64,000 nucleotides of DNA, from positions 611,018-675,017 of the forward strand of contig PTEX01000167.1 in the NCBI GenBank assembly GCA_003342815.1. Direction: 5' to 3'. Source of the DNA: Eudromia elegans (Eukaryota > Chordata > Aves > Tinamiformes > Tinamidae). How positions within the stretch are numbered: position 1 is the first letter of the stretch; each line of letters starts with the position of its first letter. A program made the translations under genes and the position numbers. Shown one piece after another: positions 34,810-46,840 of the stretch. The notes under the pieces were generated by a model. The model ran no database searches, was not told the DNA's origin, and saw nothing but the letters and a program-made list of their open reading frames with translations.

Positions 34810-37800
34810 GCATGTAACATCAGCTGTTTAATATGCCGTGTGTACTGTGCACACCTCGGGTTGTGTCATAGCCCAGGTACGCAGCTCCATGAGCTCCCAA
34901 GCGTGCCCGGACTCCAGCAGCCGTGCCGCCCGTCGCAGAGGGTACGCTGCTTCTAGGCACTTGGTTAGTGCTGCGCTCCCCTCTCTGCCTCGGCTCTGTT
35001 CTGATGGAAGCAACTGCAGAAGGCGCTGCAGTCACAGAGCAACAGGGACTGGTGAGCCCAACGGGAGCCATTCATCCTAACGGCTTTAAATATCTCGCTG
35101 CATCGTGATTCAATGCACAGCACAGGTGCTTAAGAGCTAAATTCCCTGTAAAGACAGGGGTCTCCACGTGGGTGCTGTCAGAGGACCTGTATTACAAGTC
35201 TGAACACAGACGGGTGGATAGCATCCAATAACTTCCTCCTGCACAAAGCTACTGTAGAGGCCCAGCTGGAGTGTGTGGCAGGAGGCTGCTTTTAGTCACG
35301 CAGAGATGTGGTGAGGACGGAAGGAGAAGGTTCTTGAGGGACGTCATAATGGAAAATAGCGGGAAGCAGGAAAAGATAGAAGCCAAGCAGACATGGAGTT
35401 GAACCTGTTCTCCTGCTTGAAGGACATCTGCTGTGGACCCTGCAGATGAGCCAGTCAAAAGGCAAGATCAAGGAAATAACTGAATGTGACCCGGAGTGTT
35501 TTGAAACATGGCAATAACTGTAATAGGAAAACACCTCAGGAAGGGAAGACAGAGCCAAAGTATCTGGGGAGAAAGAAACTGAAAAAAAAAAAATAGAAGT
35601 AAACACAGATATGAACCTCATTAGGGATAACATGGTATTGAGATTTAATAATGTTTTGAGTGTTCATAAACATACACCTTTTTAAGGCAGATCAGTTTGG
35701 CCCAAATTCTTTCCTTTCTAGCATCACTCCAGCTCTATTGCCTATAAAATTAAGGCTGACTTTTGGCTTTGTTGAAGTCAATGAGAGTTTTACCATTTAT
35801 GGTAAATTTATGCATTCATCCAGCAGCCCTCCTCCCTTCTTCACCCCCTCCTTCAGACTTGAGTTCTGTGTCAGATGAATATGCACCACAAAGGGTAGGG
35901 CTCATCCAGCTCTCACATAAAATCCAGCCTCCCAGTGTTCACAGAAGGTTATCCTGCCTCTGCATATCTCCTGCTATCTAATGCAGAGTGAATACTGTGT
36001 TTACATTTCTCATATATTTTTCAATCTGCATAAGTCGCAGTGCAGATTAATAGCCCTACAAAAGTTTGACCTTCCATTCATTTTGTGCTAAGCCTTCTGT
36101 CTGAAGGGACACCGTGTTTCATGAAGCCAAAATTCTTTTCCCAGCATTTCCCAGTAAGAATAGTGCTGTCTTCGTGCCACGCTTTTTAGCAGCTCTCTTT
36201 CACCCTCATTTCCATCTATAGAACTAATAGCAAAGATGATATGAACCTCTGAGCTTGGCCCAAACTCCTCATAAAGTTCACTGGGATGCATGCATCTGAG
36301 CCAAAGTTTGAATGAATCTTGTCTGATTTATGTTTCTATGTGAAAACCATATGAAATTCAGTGATTGTGATAAAAATGAATTAAAGCAAATGTCTGACTT
36401 AGTTTTGAATTTTGGGGTTGATTCAAAACCCAAAGTAATGCCTCAGAAGCATAAAAGGGAATGAAGCCTGAACGAACAATACAACATGGTATTTATTGTA
36501 TTTTAATTGAGTCTCATCCAAACCGCAGCTGGGTCGCCAGCCACGAAGGAGAAGGGGGAATGTGGACGTTAGGCTCTGCTCCATCTGAGCTCGATTTGCA
36601 AGCCTGCGTCACCCTGGCAGGGCAGTGCCACTGGGTAGCTTGTGACCACCAGCCGCGTGTGTCTTCAGCATCCCCTTGGCACACGTAATTCTAGGGAGAT
36701 GCCCATGGAGAAGCTGCACGGTCACTACGCCAGCCTGGCTTTATGCCCTATAGAAGAGGCATCTGCAGACAACCATTGAACAATTTGCATTGCCTTGGTG
36801 CCAGGAGTGCCACAAGGGGACCAAGGGCACCAAGCACACAGTTTCTACAACGCATGAAGTTGATAGCCCTGCCTGAAGGAATCCAAAATTTTATTGTTGT
36901 TTTTGTTATAGCTCTAGTATTTCTTGCGAGATAAACAATAGCTGGCATCTTGAGGAGAAGAGAGTGTGTGAAGAAGCAAATCATTGTGTTGGAAAGTTGG
37001 AGAACATTGAGTTTAGTGGTGACTGCTGAGCACAGCTGCAGGCGTGGAAAACAGCATGTTCTCTCCTAGTTAGACTTGTAAAATGAAAGGGAGTGGGCAA
37101 TAAACACGGCCGTCGCAGAAGTCCCGATTGCTCTATAGCTACACATGTCTCTAAAGTGCACGGAGTCCCTAGGACACTCAAAGCAGGATCATGTCCTTCT
37201 CTGAAAAAGTCAAGGACTAAACAGGGAGGTGCAAAAGACCTTTCAGATGGTAGCGTCTGGCCTTGCCAGGGAGCATGGAGAGTCAATCAGTAAGATGTGT
37301 CCTTTGCCAAGAAGTTGGCGTTTGGGTTGGTAGTTGCTGCTATTTTGGTCCCATGCTTGTGGCCAAACTTAAGTTGTCTGAAAGAGGACGGGATTCCCGG
37401 ATACCAAGTCTTATTTTAGCCCTACCCATCTGAACCAGATGCATTTTTCTCAGTGTGCTGGTTAATTAGTATGTGGTTATCGCTAGGGATGAATTTTCCA
37501 AAACTGAAGTTTGTCAGTTAGGCTTTGTGGTTTGGATTTTTTTTGGTTTGGCTTTGTGTACTCTGATGGGAGAAAATAATGGTAATGCGATTGGATTTCA
37601 TAATTACTTCTAACACGAAGGCTACACAGATTTTTTTGCTGATTTAGCATCATAAAGGAGGAGAAATTGTGCTGGAGGAACAACTGAATTCATCTAGAAG
37701 TTCTCTTCTATGTTTTGTGCTATGTTCCCTTTTCATATACTCTTCTTTAGAGATCTGATTCTAGAACAGCAAAGATTCCCTTGAAATGAAAATATTTAAA

Positions 37801-38284
37801 GGAATCCACTAACCGTTGTCCTTGTTAGTTGGAAATGAATGCTTATTGAACAGAAATATTGATCTAGCACTTTAGATTAAAACAATACTTTTGGTAGTGC
37901 AGTCAAAAGAGTTTAAAGACTAAAGTAAAAATGTAACTTGCTCTGGCTACCGAGTGATCGATCGTAACTGATACCACTGCCTTGGAACATAAGTTTACTG
38001 TGACATCTCTTATCTGCACTGAAGAGTTTGCCCTCACTGCTTTGTGCATTATGTATAAATGATTGATGCCAGCTTTAGCATTTTTTAGAAACAACTTTCA
38101 TTGTCTCCGGTGCCTTTGCAGTGCTGAAAATTACTTATATTACTTTTTTTTTTTTTTTTAAGCAGGAATGTAATAATTAGTAATAAGAATAGTCTTCAAT
38201 AGCTCCAGCCTGTGTCTGCTCTTTTATCTGTATAGCACTGTCCAGAAATAAATATCCTGTGGTACCTCTTAAGTGGATGTAATA
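34810..38284. other. Non-coding DNA
   Basis: A moderately GC-rich part at 34,855-35,010 is followed by AT-rich DNA. No gene is visible. A 16-base T run lies at 38,144-38,159. A repeat relic (35,690-35,800) is listed separately. Confidence 0.45.
35690..35800. repeat. Possible relic of an ancient palindromic dispersed repeat
   Basis: The phrases ggcccaaattctttcctttc near 35,699 and ttgaagtcaatgagagtttt near 35,773 recall an old amniote repeat. As I remember it, that repeat is built around 'attgacttcaatgggagt' with ends like 'gggccagattctg'. The match is by eye, short and uncertain. Confidence 0.35.
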
Positions 38285-38370
38285 GGTCAGATTTTCTCCT
38301 CAGTTACAGCTTTACAACCTCATTCACTTCAGCAAAGGGTGTGACCAGTAACAGAATTTAGCCTTATACC
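38285..38370. repeat. Possible relic of an ancient palindromic dispersed repeat
   Basis: The order ggtcagattttctcctcagt, tacagctttacaacc, cattcacttcag, then cagtaacagaatttagcc follows the half-palindrome of an old sauropsid repeat (ggccagattctgatctcagttacactggtgtaaat..cattgacttcaatgg.. and back). Both ends and the centre are present in the right order, which makes this the better of the two matches. I cannot confirm the family name. Confidence 0.45.
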
Positions 38371-40644
38371 CCTTTCACCCAAGCAAATAGTCATTAGTAG
38401 AGAAAAAAAGCAGTCAAGAACATTATAAAGCAACCTTTGAAAGATGATGAAGATTGGATGCAACATTTCGACTGTTGCATGGAAGAAAAAAAAAACTGTC
38501 AGCATAACATAAGGAGCCTGAGAGCCTGTTGCCCATCAGAATTTATTTGAGACTTGATGCAAAAGTAGACAAATGAGGATGTTAAGCAACCCCTTAACTG
38601 CAGGCCATAAGACTTTGTGCAGCCGTGTGTCATGCTTGCCTCTAAAAAGCAATGTGAAATGCTCTAAACTAAAAATTCCTTGTGCTGGCTTTCAGAGAAG
38701 CAGTCCTATGGCTCTTAAGAGAAAATATGTGTCTGCTGGGACTAATAATAGCTGATCATCATCACCTATCCCATTGCAGTGCTTCTCAGTACATTTTATT
38801 TTTTCAGCAAACAGAGAATGTATATTTTGCTTTTGCATGAGGCCAGATTACAAGAAATACTATGCTTACATAATAAAGTAGCAATTGTTTTACTGCTAGC
38901 ATATACGTACACTAACACGCAATCAGTGCCAAGTATCTCTATCTCTGTATCAAAAGTACAAATATTGAATGAATTACTTGGCTTATTTTTTTCTTTACAA
39001 GCTAAATGTGTCCTTTAATACTATTACACCTTACTAAGGCCAATAGTAGAGACAAAGGCTCTCAATGGTTATCTTTAGATATGAAAAATGAGGAGGGAAG
39101 TGTGTTCAGCCCTAGGTGAACTCTCTAGACTCAACGTGGGTTTGTGTGTGAACCCCAGGGCAAAGCTTAGTTAAAATGGGGCGTTCCGTTCATGCCCCAA
39201 ACCTTTAACCAATCTTTTTTTTCTTACTTCTGCTGTTAAGCAGAAGAGATTTTCAGTTACTCTTCTCTGTTTTAGCAACTTTGCAATGAGCAAGAGCAGA
39301 TCCACACAAAGCAGATCTGTTCTCCCCAGTTCTCTTTCCAGCACTGAATTATAAATTTAGAGCACTCCCGTGTTTTGTGGCAGTGGTGGGTACTGTGGAT
39401 TTCCAGGCTGTAAATAAGTAACTCAGTGGTCCGATTTTTCACATCATGCATGTCCTAAAGAAACCATTTTATCTTCAGAATACTGGTATGAAGGCACGGG
39501 GAAGCTGACCTCCTACCCTCTGCAGTATTTGCAAAGAAGGCATGGCCTACTAGTAAATACTGGTTTGTGGCTTTCATTCCGCTTAAGAGTTATCTTTCCA
39601 AAGACTCAAGCAGAGCTGCTGATTCATGCATTTCTTCGAGTTTTGATTTCCTCTGTAAGCTGCCGTTCCAGGCATTAATGTGTTAATTGTCAAGGTTGTA
39701 TAAATTTTAGTAAAGTCATATTATTTTTGCACAGTAACTATTAAAAATATTTTCCCTCTTAATTTCACAAGGGATGTTGAGACTTTCGGAGAATTTCCCC
39801 CTTGCAGAAGGAAATAATTTAGATTTTCTTCCATCCCTGTCAGAAGTTGAACAGACGAACAAAACAGATTCTTCAGAGACAATTTTACACAGAGTTACAT
39901 CCATCCAATTCAATTATAAATTAAATTGACTAACGAACCATAGCTCATTATGGGAATCAATTACTCAGAACTGTCTTTGGACCAAAAATGTGGAAAATAA
40001 AAAATAACGGTCATACTTCAATATACCAGATTGTCAGTGTTTGAAAGCTCTGTTTTTCTCTAGCTTGGCATAGACCATCGCCAAAAAGAAATGATAATCA
40101 TTTGTTTTACTGCTTGTAGAGATGTTGCTGTTTTATGAAGACTAGTTAATTCTTGAGTTTGATCTCTTCGGGACCAGCACCTCAGGCTTTTTTGAGATGA
40201 CAGTCCAACCCTGGAGTAATGTCATCACAGGGAGATCTTTCAGATCAACTTATGCAAATGTGTTATTAAAAGAAGCCACATTTTCGCCCATGGTGCAACC
40301 CAAACAATAGCACTGGAAAACGATGTGAGGTAGCAGCGGAAGCATTTCCCTGATAAAATGATTCCTGTGACATAGTAGTGGTTGGCACACCCCTCTGGAG
40401 TGTATTTAACTGGAGTGTTTACTAACAGTAAATGGAATAAGGACAGAGAAACAAACCCTGTTACTTTAAGGCTGGTGTGAAGTGCTGATGTCAGATTATG
40501 TGAAGTCCCTTCATGGAGCTGTAAGCAGGAAGGAGCTGAGGTGTGCAGAATGACTGCTCCTCGTAGCTGGTGGCATTGCTGGGATAAAACATGCCACAAC
40601 GGCAGCGCTGGGCGTCACACAGGCAGGTGTACGAGGACGGTGAT
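38371..40644. other. AT-rich non-coding DNA
   Basis: No gene, recognisable repeat or CpG patch. Frames are short. Confidence 0.5.
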
Positions 40645-41150
40645 CATGGAATCACAGAATCATTATGGTTGGAAAAGACCTTTATGATCAAGTCCAAGTG
40701 TAAACACATCACCATGACACCTGGTGAAACATCAAGCACCTCATCTAAACGTTTCTTGAACACTGCCAGGGATGGTGACTCCACCACTTCCCCAGGCAGC
40801 CTGTCCCAATGCTTCACCACTCTTTCTGTGTAGAAAGTTTTTCCTGGTATCTAACCTGAATCTCCCCCANCATGACTTGAGCCTGTTTCCTCTTGTCCTA
40901 TCTGTAGTTATTTTGGAGAAGAGATCAACTCTTGCCTCACTACAGCCTCCTTCCAGGTAGTCATAGAGAGCGATAAGGTCTCCCCGCGCGCCTCCTCTTC
41001 TCCAGACTAAATAGCCCAGCTCCCTCCACCGCTGCTCGTCGGCTCTGTGCTCCAGCCCCTTCCCGGCCTCGTTGCCCCTCTCTGGATGCGCTCCAGGGCC
41101 TGCATGTGTTTCTTGGAGCGAGGGGCCCAACACTGAACACTCGCTCTGCA
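40645..41150 (-). pseudogene. CR1 LINE fragment, ORF2 C-terminus plus 3' end, inverted
   Basis: Read on the minus strand, this contains the CR1 ORF2 C-terminal region: a [20 protein letters not shown] block near 41,130-41,070, then [17 protein letters not shown] near 40,985-40,935, then [10 protein letters not shown] and [11 protein letters not shown]. It ends in the CR1 3' end (catggaatcacagaatcatt on the plus strand at 40,646-40,665). The 5' end is lost near 41,150. An N at about 40,870 and several frameshifts break the frame. The first 200 bp on its coding side (41,150-40,950) are strikingly CpG-rich, while the 3' half is not. Confidence 0.85.
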
Positions 41151-41600
41151 GTGGAGGGGGTTCCTAGCCAGAGAGGCCGGGATCGCGCAGGGAGCGCGGC
41201 CTAACCCCCGCCTTGGCATAACACCCTTCCTCCCCAGTGCAGCTAAGGTCTGCCACTGACGCTGACAGAACTACGCGACCGAGGCAGTCCGAGTCTGCAT
41301 GAGGACGAATGCGTTGCTCCGCTCTTCCCAGGATTTCACCAATGCCTGTTGCTCCCTGTCGCTCTTTTGCCTCTCCATGGGATGAAGGGCACGGGCAGTG
41401 CCGCTGCTGGCTCCTGAGGGTGGCCCGGCCTTCACCAGAGCGGTTGGGAGGACTGAGACCCCGAGCTCACCCGCCCACCTNGGCCCCGTAATACCCTTAT
41501 TGTACTGATATGCAAAGAATTTGAGTTTGCGAGTTGGGAATGAGGGCCGCATTACAGGACTGTAGTTCTTGGCAAACCCTCGCTGCTGTTTTAATTTCAG
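41151..41600. other. GC-rich non-coding DNA
   Basis: CpG density continues from the CR1 5' edge to about 41,260 and again at 41,275-41,480. No repeat or gene is recognisable. The CR1 boundary is blurred here because the sequence is diverged. Confidence 0.4.
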
Positions 41601-41830
41601 CCAATTAGAAGAGCCAATCTTCCTTAGCTCGGGAGTGTATTAAGAGGTATCACATTCAAAGGCTGGACGTGCCCGCAATTAATTCCTGGTGTCCAGCGAG
41701 GGGGCCGCTGGCGGCCATCGCCATGACAACCGCGCGGGGACCCCGGCCCACCTGTTGCAGGGTGGGAGCCCCTTCGGCGGGGGCTTCCCGCGCGGGGCGC
41801 CGCGGCCCGCGGGGAGTTTGCGCTAATTAG
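41601..41830. promoter_or_regulatory. Candidate promoter: two CCAAT boxes plus CpG patch
   Basis: Two CCAAT pentamers lie 13 bp apart (41,601-41,605 and 41,614-41,618). About 75 bp later a CpG-dense segment begins (41,690-41,830) that contains ggccatcgccatgac. Paired CCAAT boxes upstream of a CpG patch resemble an NF-Y-type TATA-less promoter on the plus strand. No transcript or coding exon downstream supports this directly. Confidence 0.25.
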
Positions 41831-42799
41831 AACGAGTTGTCCGGCTACAGCCCGGCTCCTGACACAAATTGCATTCTGTAGCTTTTTGTTCCACTTGAGT
41901 TCCCCGGCAAAATAGCCCGTGCCATGTTTGAAATGAAGCAAGGCAATATGAAAGGATTTTATATAATTGGTTAATANACTTCAGTATTTTAACTGATATC
42001 TGCGGGGTTGGTTCCTGAGAAAGGAGTGTGTTTGCTTTCTTCTTCTTTTGCTTAATAATTATTTATGATCACGCAGCGGGTAATTTTAATGCAAGCTTGT
42101 TCAGGTGTCATTAAATCATTGCTGGGCTTGACTGCGTGTGTAAGGAAACAAGTGACCTTTAAAAATGATAGTTGGAAACGGAAGCAGTGGTAACGTGGAC
42201 CCGCCAGAGTACAAACTGCAGCGCAGGAGAAGAAAGAGACCTTTCACACTTACCGGGAGAATAACTTTATTGAATCATAGAGAAATACAGAGAATTTTTT
42301 TTTTAAGTGGAAAAGGCAGGATAAAAAAAGTGGAAAGAGAGGTAAGGAGAGTGTGCTGAGGCCTGCTCATGGCTACACGACCAAGGACAGAGCAGCAGCA
42401 GAAGGTGGGATTTTGCCCTCATTTCCAGCTCTGTTGGGAATGGGAAACACGGCAACCGGATCACAAGGGCTGCACGGGTCGAGAGGGCTGGGTGTCCAAG
42501 CGCTTCTGGGGGTCACCATGAAGGTGNCAGAGATGAGGTGTATGTGCCTTCCCCGTGGCAGTCCCAGTAACAGATCTTCATTCAGGGCACCAAATCTCCA
42601 TCTCCCTATATTATGGGGTCATAAGTGTAGTGAAGGGTTGAAATGTGTACTGGTTTGTAAGGTGGCCTTCCTGTGCAAGAGAAAAAAAAGGGAGAGCGGA
42701 GTGGAGACTCAAATGGGTTGGCACAACAGGCAGAGTCAGGGCAGAAGAAATCCCTGCTCCGAGCTGGTACAGTATCCTATGTCTCTCTGCAGGTGTTTC
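41831..42799. other. Non-coding DNA
   Basis: At 42,030-42,140 the sequence is complex and AT-rich (ttaataattatttatgatca, then ttaaatcattgctggg) and could be regulatory. A plus-strand frame from 42,353 is open into the CR1 that follows, but its upstream part has no recognisable domain. Confidence 0.35.
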
Positions 42800-43250
42800 C
42801 TGGCTCTTCTGGTCCTGGCGCCCAAGATGATCAAGGGACTGGAGCACCCACTGTATGAGGAGAGGTTAAATGAGCTGGGCCTGTTTAGCCTAAAGGAAAG
42901 AAGGATGAGAGGAGATCTAATCAATATATATAAATACTTGAGGTATGATTGTAGGGAGGAAGGAGCTAAACTGCTTTCCGTAGTGTCTGGTGATAGGACA
43001 AGGGGCAGTGGTTTTAAGCTGAGGCACAGGAGGTTTCATCTCTGGGTGAGGAGGAACTTCTTTCCTGTGAGAGTGATGGAGCCCTGGAACAGGCTGCCCA
43101 GNNAGGCTGTGGAGTCTNNTTCTCTGGGGATCTTCCAAACCTGCCTGGATGCCACCTGTGCCATGTGCTCAGGGCGTCCCTGCTGGAGCAGGGGGTTGGA
43201 CTAGATGATCCCTAGAGGTTGCTTCCAACCCTAAAGATTCTGCGATTGTG
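42800..43250 (+). pseudogene. CR1 LINE fragment, ORF2 C-terminus and 3' end
   Basis: The plus strand encodes the CR1 ORF2 C-terminal region without a stop: [20 protein letters not shown] near 42,825, [19 protein letters not shown] near 42,915, and [20 protein letters not shown] near 43,030. The 3' end follows with ttggactagatgatccctag (43,196-43,215), then gcttccaaccctaaagattc and a degenerate 8-bp tail. The copy is 5'-truncated, with no catalytic reverse-transcriptase motifs. Four N bases fall at 43,102-43,103 and 43,118-43,119. It is dead but relatively young, judging by its intact frame. Confidence 0.9.
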
Positions 43251-44526
43251 TATTTTCTCTTGCAAGAGACTATACCATGTATCAGCAATGACTGTAAAGT
43301 CCTTTTAGACTTGAGTCTAGCTCAGGTAAATAATGAACAACCAATATTACATAATTACATAAAAGGTAGGAGGGTTTAAGTTACTGATTGGTGGCCTGAT
43401 CCTGAACATAATAACATCAGTGCTAAATTTCGTCTGTATGTAGAGAAAAATAGAGAAGCATAAACAATAGGCCCAGCCCTGTGTTTATGTTCCCTGTATT
43501 TGTATCTCTGAAATGATTGTCCTCTTCAAATTTATTCATTATTTGAATTTCATTTCCTATCTCATATTTATTGACATTACATCTCCTGTCTTCTTAATGC
43601 ATTTACATTCATTCATTAAGCTGTTGCTTAGTTATGATGATGGCATTTTGCTAACCCCACACAATCCAAATCATGATTCAGAAACCCTAAAATCATGAGA
43701 CTAGGTTAAATCATGAGGCTTAAATGAAGTGCATTTTGGCTCGTTTTATCTCTCTTTGAGTGCAGTGTGTGCATTTTGTAATGTTTTCAAACTTCCCTGT
43801 GTAACAAGGGCTAAAAATATCTTTCTTAATGACAGTTGAAATTCTTGTCATGCGGCTGCAGAAGCACACCAAGTATCACAAGCCACATCAGAATTGCAGT
43901 AAAATCAAGCTCCCCGGTCACTTGTGATTAATCATATGTCACATGGTCCCATCGTCTTGTTTCTCACTCTCCAGGCAAGAAGCCTGCCTAGTGTAAGTAG
44001 ACCCACATAGGAATATCATAGCCACTTGCAAGTGTCTTTGGGTGATTTTGAAATCCGCCTCCCATAGATATGTGCTGCAGGAATCTGTCCCGGTGTAGCA
44101 CAGGACTGAATGTGCTCCACTGTTATTTTAAACCATGAGGAAAAGCTGGCTCTTAGGAAAGAATATCATTCTCTGTTTGTTGTCCCACGGATATTGTTCT
44201 GTTGTCAGTGGTATTTGGGCTTCTATGCCACTTTAGCCTGCCACCTCTTTGTAATGTCTTGTCAAGGAGATTAGACTGGGGTAGATGTCTGTGTACTGAG
44301 TAAATTACTTCTGCTACAAGCAAACTAGGAGGTTAACCAAATGCACAGTGTTGGCACCAACTGCGGACCATGTTAGTCATTACCATTTGGGAAACACAAT
44401 GTGTGTTACTCTATCCCAGCAGAGGTGCCAGCTCCGTTAACCCCATGGCTGCCATTCTGCAGAGGCAAGGTGTCTCCGGAGACATTCCTGTGTTCCAGTT
44501 TTGCGGGCCTGTTGTGTCATTTCCAG
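43251..44526. other. Non-coding DNA
   Basis: AT-rich, with no gene or repeat I can recognise. Confidence 0.45.
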
Positions 44527-44639
44527 ATGCCAGGCTGGCACTGCACGGGAACCATCGGCAGCCCAGAAGTGCCTGTAGAGGCAGGAGGCCAAGAATTCAA
44601 CTCAGGAGCATCCAGGCTCCGCAAGCGCCACATGCACAG
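44527..44639 (+). other. Exon-like segment, product unknown
   Basis: A good acceptor (gttgtgtcatttccag) is followed at 44,527 by ATG. A good donor (tgcacag/gtgagc) closes 113 nt later. One frame reads MPGWHCTGTIGSPEVPVEAG and ends in a basic run, RLRKRHMHR. A second frame is also open across it, which weakens the coding case. It could be an exon of a non-coding RNA or chance. Confidence 0.2.
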
Positions 44640-46714
44640 GTGAGCGGGCTGCGTACGAGGGTCGTGCTTCCCACAAGCACCCCCGTCTCTACTCCCTCCT
44701 TTTCCTAGTGGGAGATGCAGCCCGTGGAATATACAGGCCCATCTTGATGCAGGCCGTTTTCCTGTTAGTGCAGCCAGTCCTGGTTTCTGTTTGGTAAACT
44801 TTGTCCCAGCAACGGCACCGTGGTTTTGCTTGGACAAAGCACTGTACTAATGGCTCTGTCGTAGCTCCCTAGAGGTTGAGCTCTGCTGGGCAGAAAGGAG
44901 GAATTGCAGTGCTGAAGCAGCTGGCTCACAAAGTATTTTAGTTAAGAATAGAAGTTGCTAAATGAAGCACAGAGCAGATGGTCCAATTCCAGCTTTAAAA
45001 GCATATGAAGAGCTCCCACTTGAATTCCTGCCTTTTTGAGGATTTCTGGCTACAACTACATCTCATTTGAAGTCACCTACTTGGGGTAGGGCAGAGCTAA
45101 AACCAGAACTGAGTCTTAGAGCACCACCAAAGCATCATGCTGCTCTGTGCATTGTCCAGTTCCCTGTTACACAATAGAGATAGAAAGGGGTTAATTTGCA
45201 GTGACCAAGGCACATTGCAAGGTTTCATGGATCACATTTAGCTCATATGCCCATATGTCCCCCATTGGCTACCTCTGTGTTACTGCCTACTATAAACCTT
45301 CTTTAAAACAAAACAAAACAAAACAAAAAAATCTCGTGTCATCTAGGTGTCCAAAGAACCTTACACGGAAAAGAAAAAAAAAAGCCATTTTGTATTTGGT
45401 CAGACGTGGTGGTTGGTAGCTCCAGTATAGCTGATCCTCTCTGTGTGACCTCTCCAACTTGGTTTTCAAGCAGATGACCATTTTTTCTTTGAAAAGCTAT
45501 CTGTTGCAAAGCATATTGTTAAAAAGAGAATAAAATCATTTGCCAAAATTGTATGAATTTGTAATTCATAATAAGCAACAGGCAATTTAAGGAAATAGTT
45601 TTCTGCTACTGACACTCTTGTCAAAACACATGTGGGGAGGATAATTATAGTAATTAACAAAATAGTTCATTACACTTTGCNATAAGATAAGGTTCAGTTT
45701 GATTTCTGATCAGTAGTAGATCAATACCAACTGTCTCACTGTACATATCTGGTTGTCATTGCAGGGCTGGCCCAGAAGTCCCGTATCAGTCTTCCAAAGC
45801 ATGCAGAGCAGTGGGAAGGTGTTACCTCAGTAACTGATTGCTCAGCATTTCTAGTCCTTGGACATATGTTTTCATCCCTATAGCTCTGAAATCATGGTCT
45901 GTATCCTGCTTTGCAGGACTTGCTATCTTCCTGCATCTTGGCCTCTTTCGATGAGGGCAGGAGACACTAAAAAGCATTAACAGCATCACTGACAAGTAAT
46001 GATCTCAGAGACGTTGTAGGGTAAATTGCAGCCTAACCTGGGCAGTTCAGGCGTGTGAAATACAGAAAGTTCTGGAGGAATGAGTGACTAAAAAGAGCTT
46101 TGGTTAACTGTGAGGTGACAGGGTATCAGCCACGCTTTTATAAACGTCAACAGTCATGAGAGTCTAGTATTCCCTGGATATAACTGTGCCAGAGGAATGT
46201 GTGCATACGTTCCTCCAAACAAGCATCTGTAACATATGCTCAGCCTGAAAAGAAGGTTTCAGTGCCTTGAAAGTCTCCTAGGAAAAAATTTGGATACAAA
46301 AAGAAATTTCTTTTACCAGTGTCTTTTCCACTGCTCAGAGATAAAGCTCTAAATCCAGGCAATTGTTCTACTTCCCTGCCTCTTGCAGGCCAAAAAGGCT
46401 AAAAGTAAAGATGAAAGGAAAATGTTGTGATTGTGTTAGGTGACAAGAAGTTGATCTAATCTTCTGCTTTCCGAACCACCCCCACCTCTTCTCTCAGGCG
46501 TCCTCTGCATTCCACGGCTCTCGACAAGAAGCAGCAGTTCGTCTTTCGCTGTGATTTTATCACTGATCATAAAGAATCTGATCTAGCAAATCATGTAATC
46601 TTCTGTACGAGAATCAACTCTCATAGCCTAGTAATTCTGTCTGCTCCATGTCTCAGTAGAAAATAGGACAGGGAAATACAATTCCTCAAGGGCAAAATAC
46701 AGACTTTTGAAATA
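44640..46714. other. Non-coding DNA with an (AAAAC)n microsatellite
   Basis: An (AAAAC)n run at 45,305-45,331 is followed by tgtcatctaggtgtccaaag near 45,338. On the minus strand this weakly resembles the SINE/L2 tail seen elsewhere in the window. Otherwise nothing is recognisable. Confidence 0.4.
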
Positions 46715-46840
46715 ACCTCAATGACTCTGGGGTCTGGATCCCATTGAAAACCAACGACATTTATGCTCCTAATACTTTTACATTTGGGACTTTAAATTCC
46801 TAAGTCATATGAGTGCTTCTGAAAATGAGTATGAAGTTAT
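46715..46840. repeat. Probable relic of an ancient dispersed repeat (cattga..cctaa type)
   Basis: The series ctggatcccattgaaaacca, then tttatgctcctaatactttt, then tttgggactttaaattccta, then gtcatatgagtgcttctgaa follows in order the old repeat I remember from turtles, crocodilians and birds ('cccattgaaagtcaatggga..ggctcctaaataccttt..cctaagtcacttaggcgcttttgaaaat'). The right-hand half is clearest. The copy is diverged and non-autonomous. Assignment to a named family would need a library search. Confidence 0.5.

Noticed and set aside
42353-43204. 283-codon plus-strand frame taken as one gene
   Set aside because: Its C-terminal half is CR1 ORF2 from about 42,800. The N-terminal half is unrelated flanking DNA that happens to be open, so it is not a real fusion gene.
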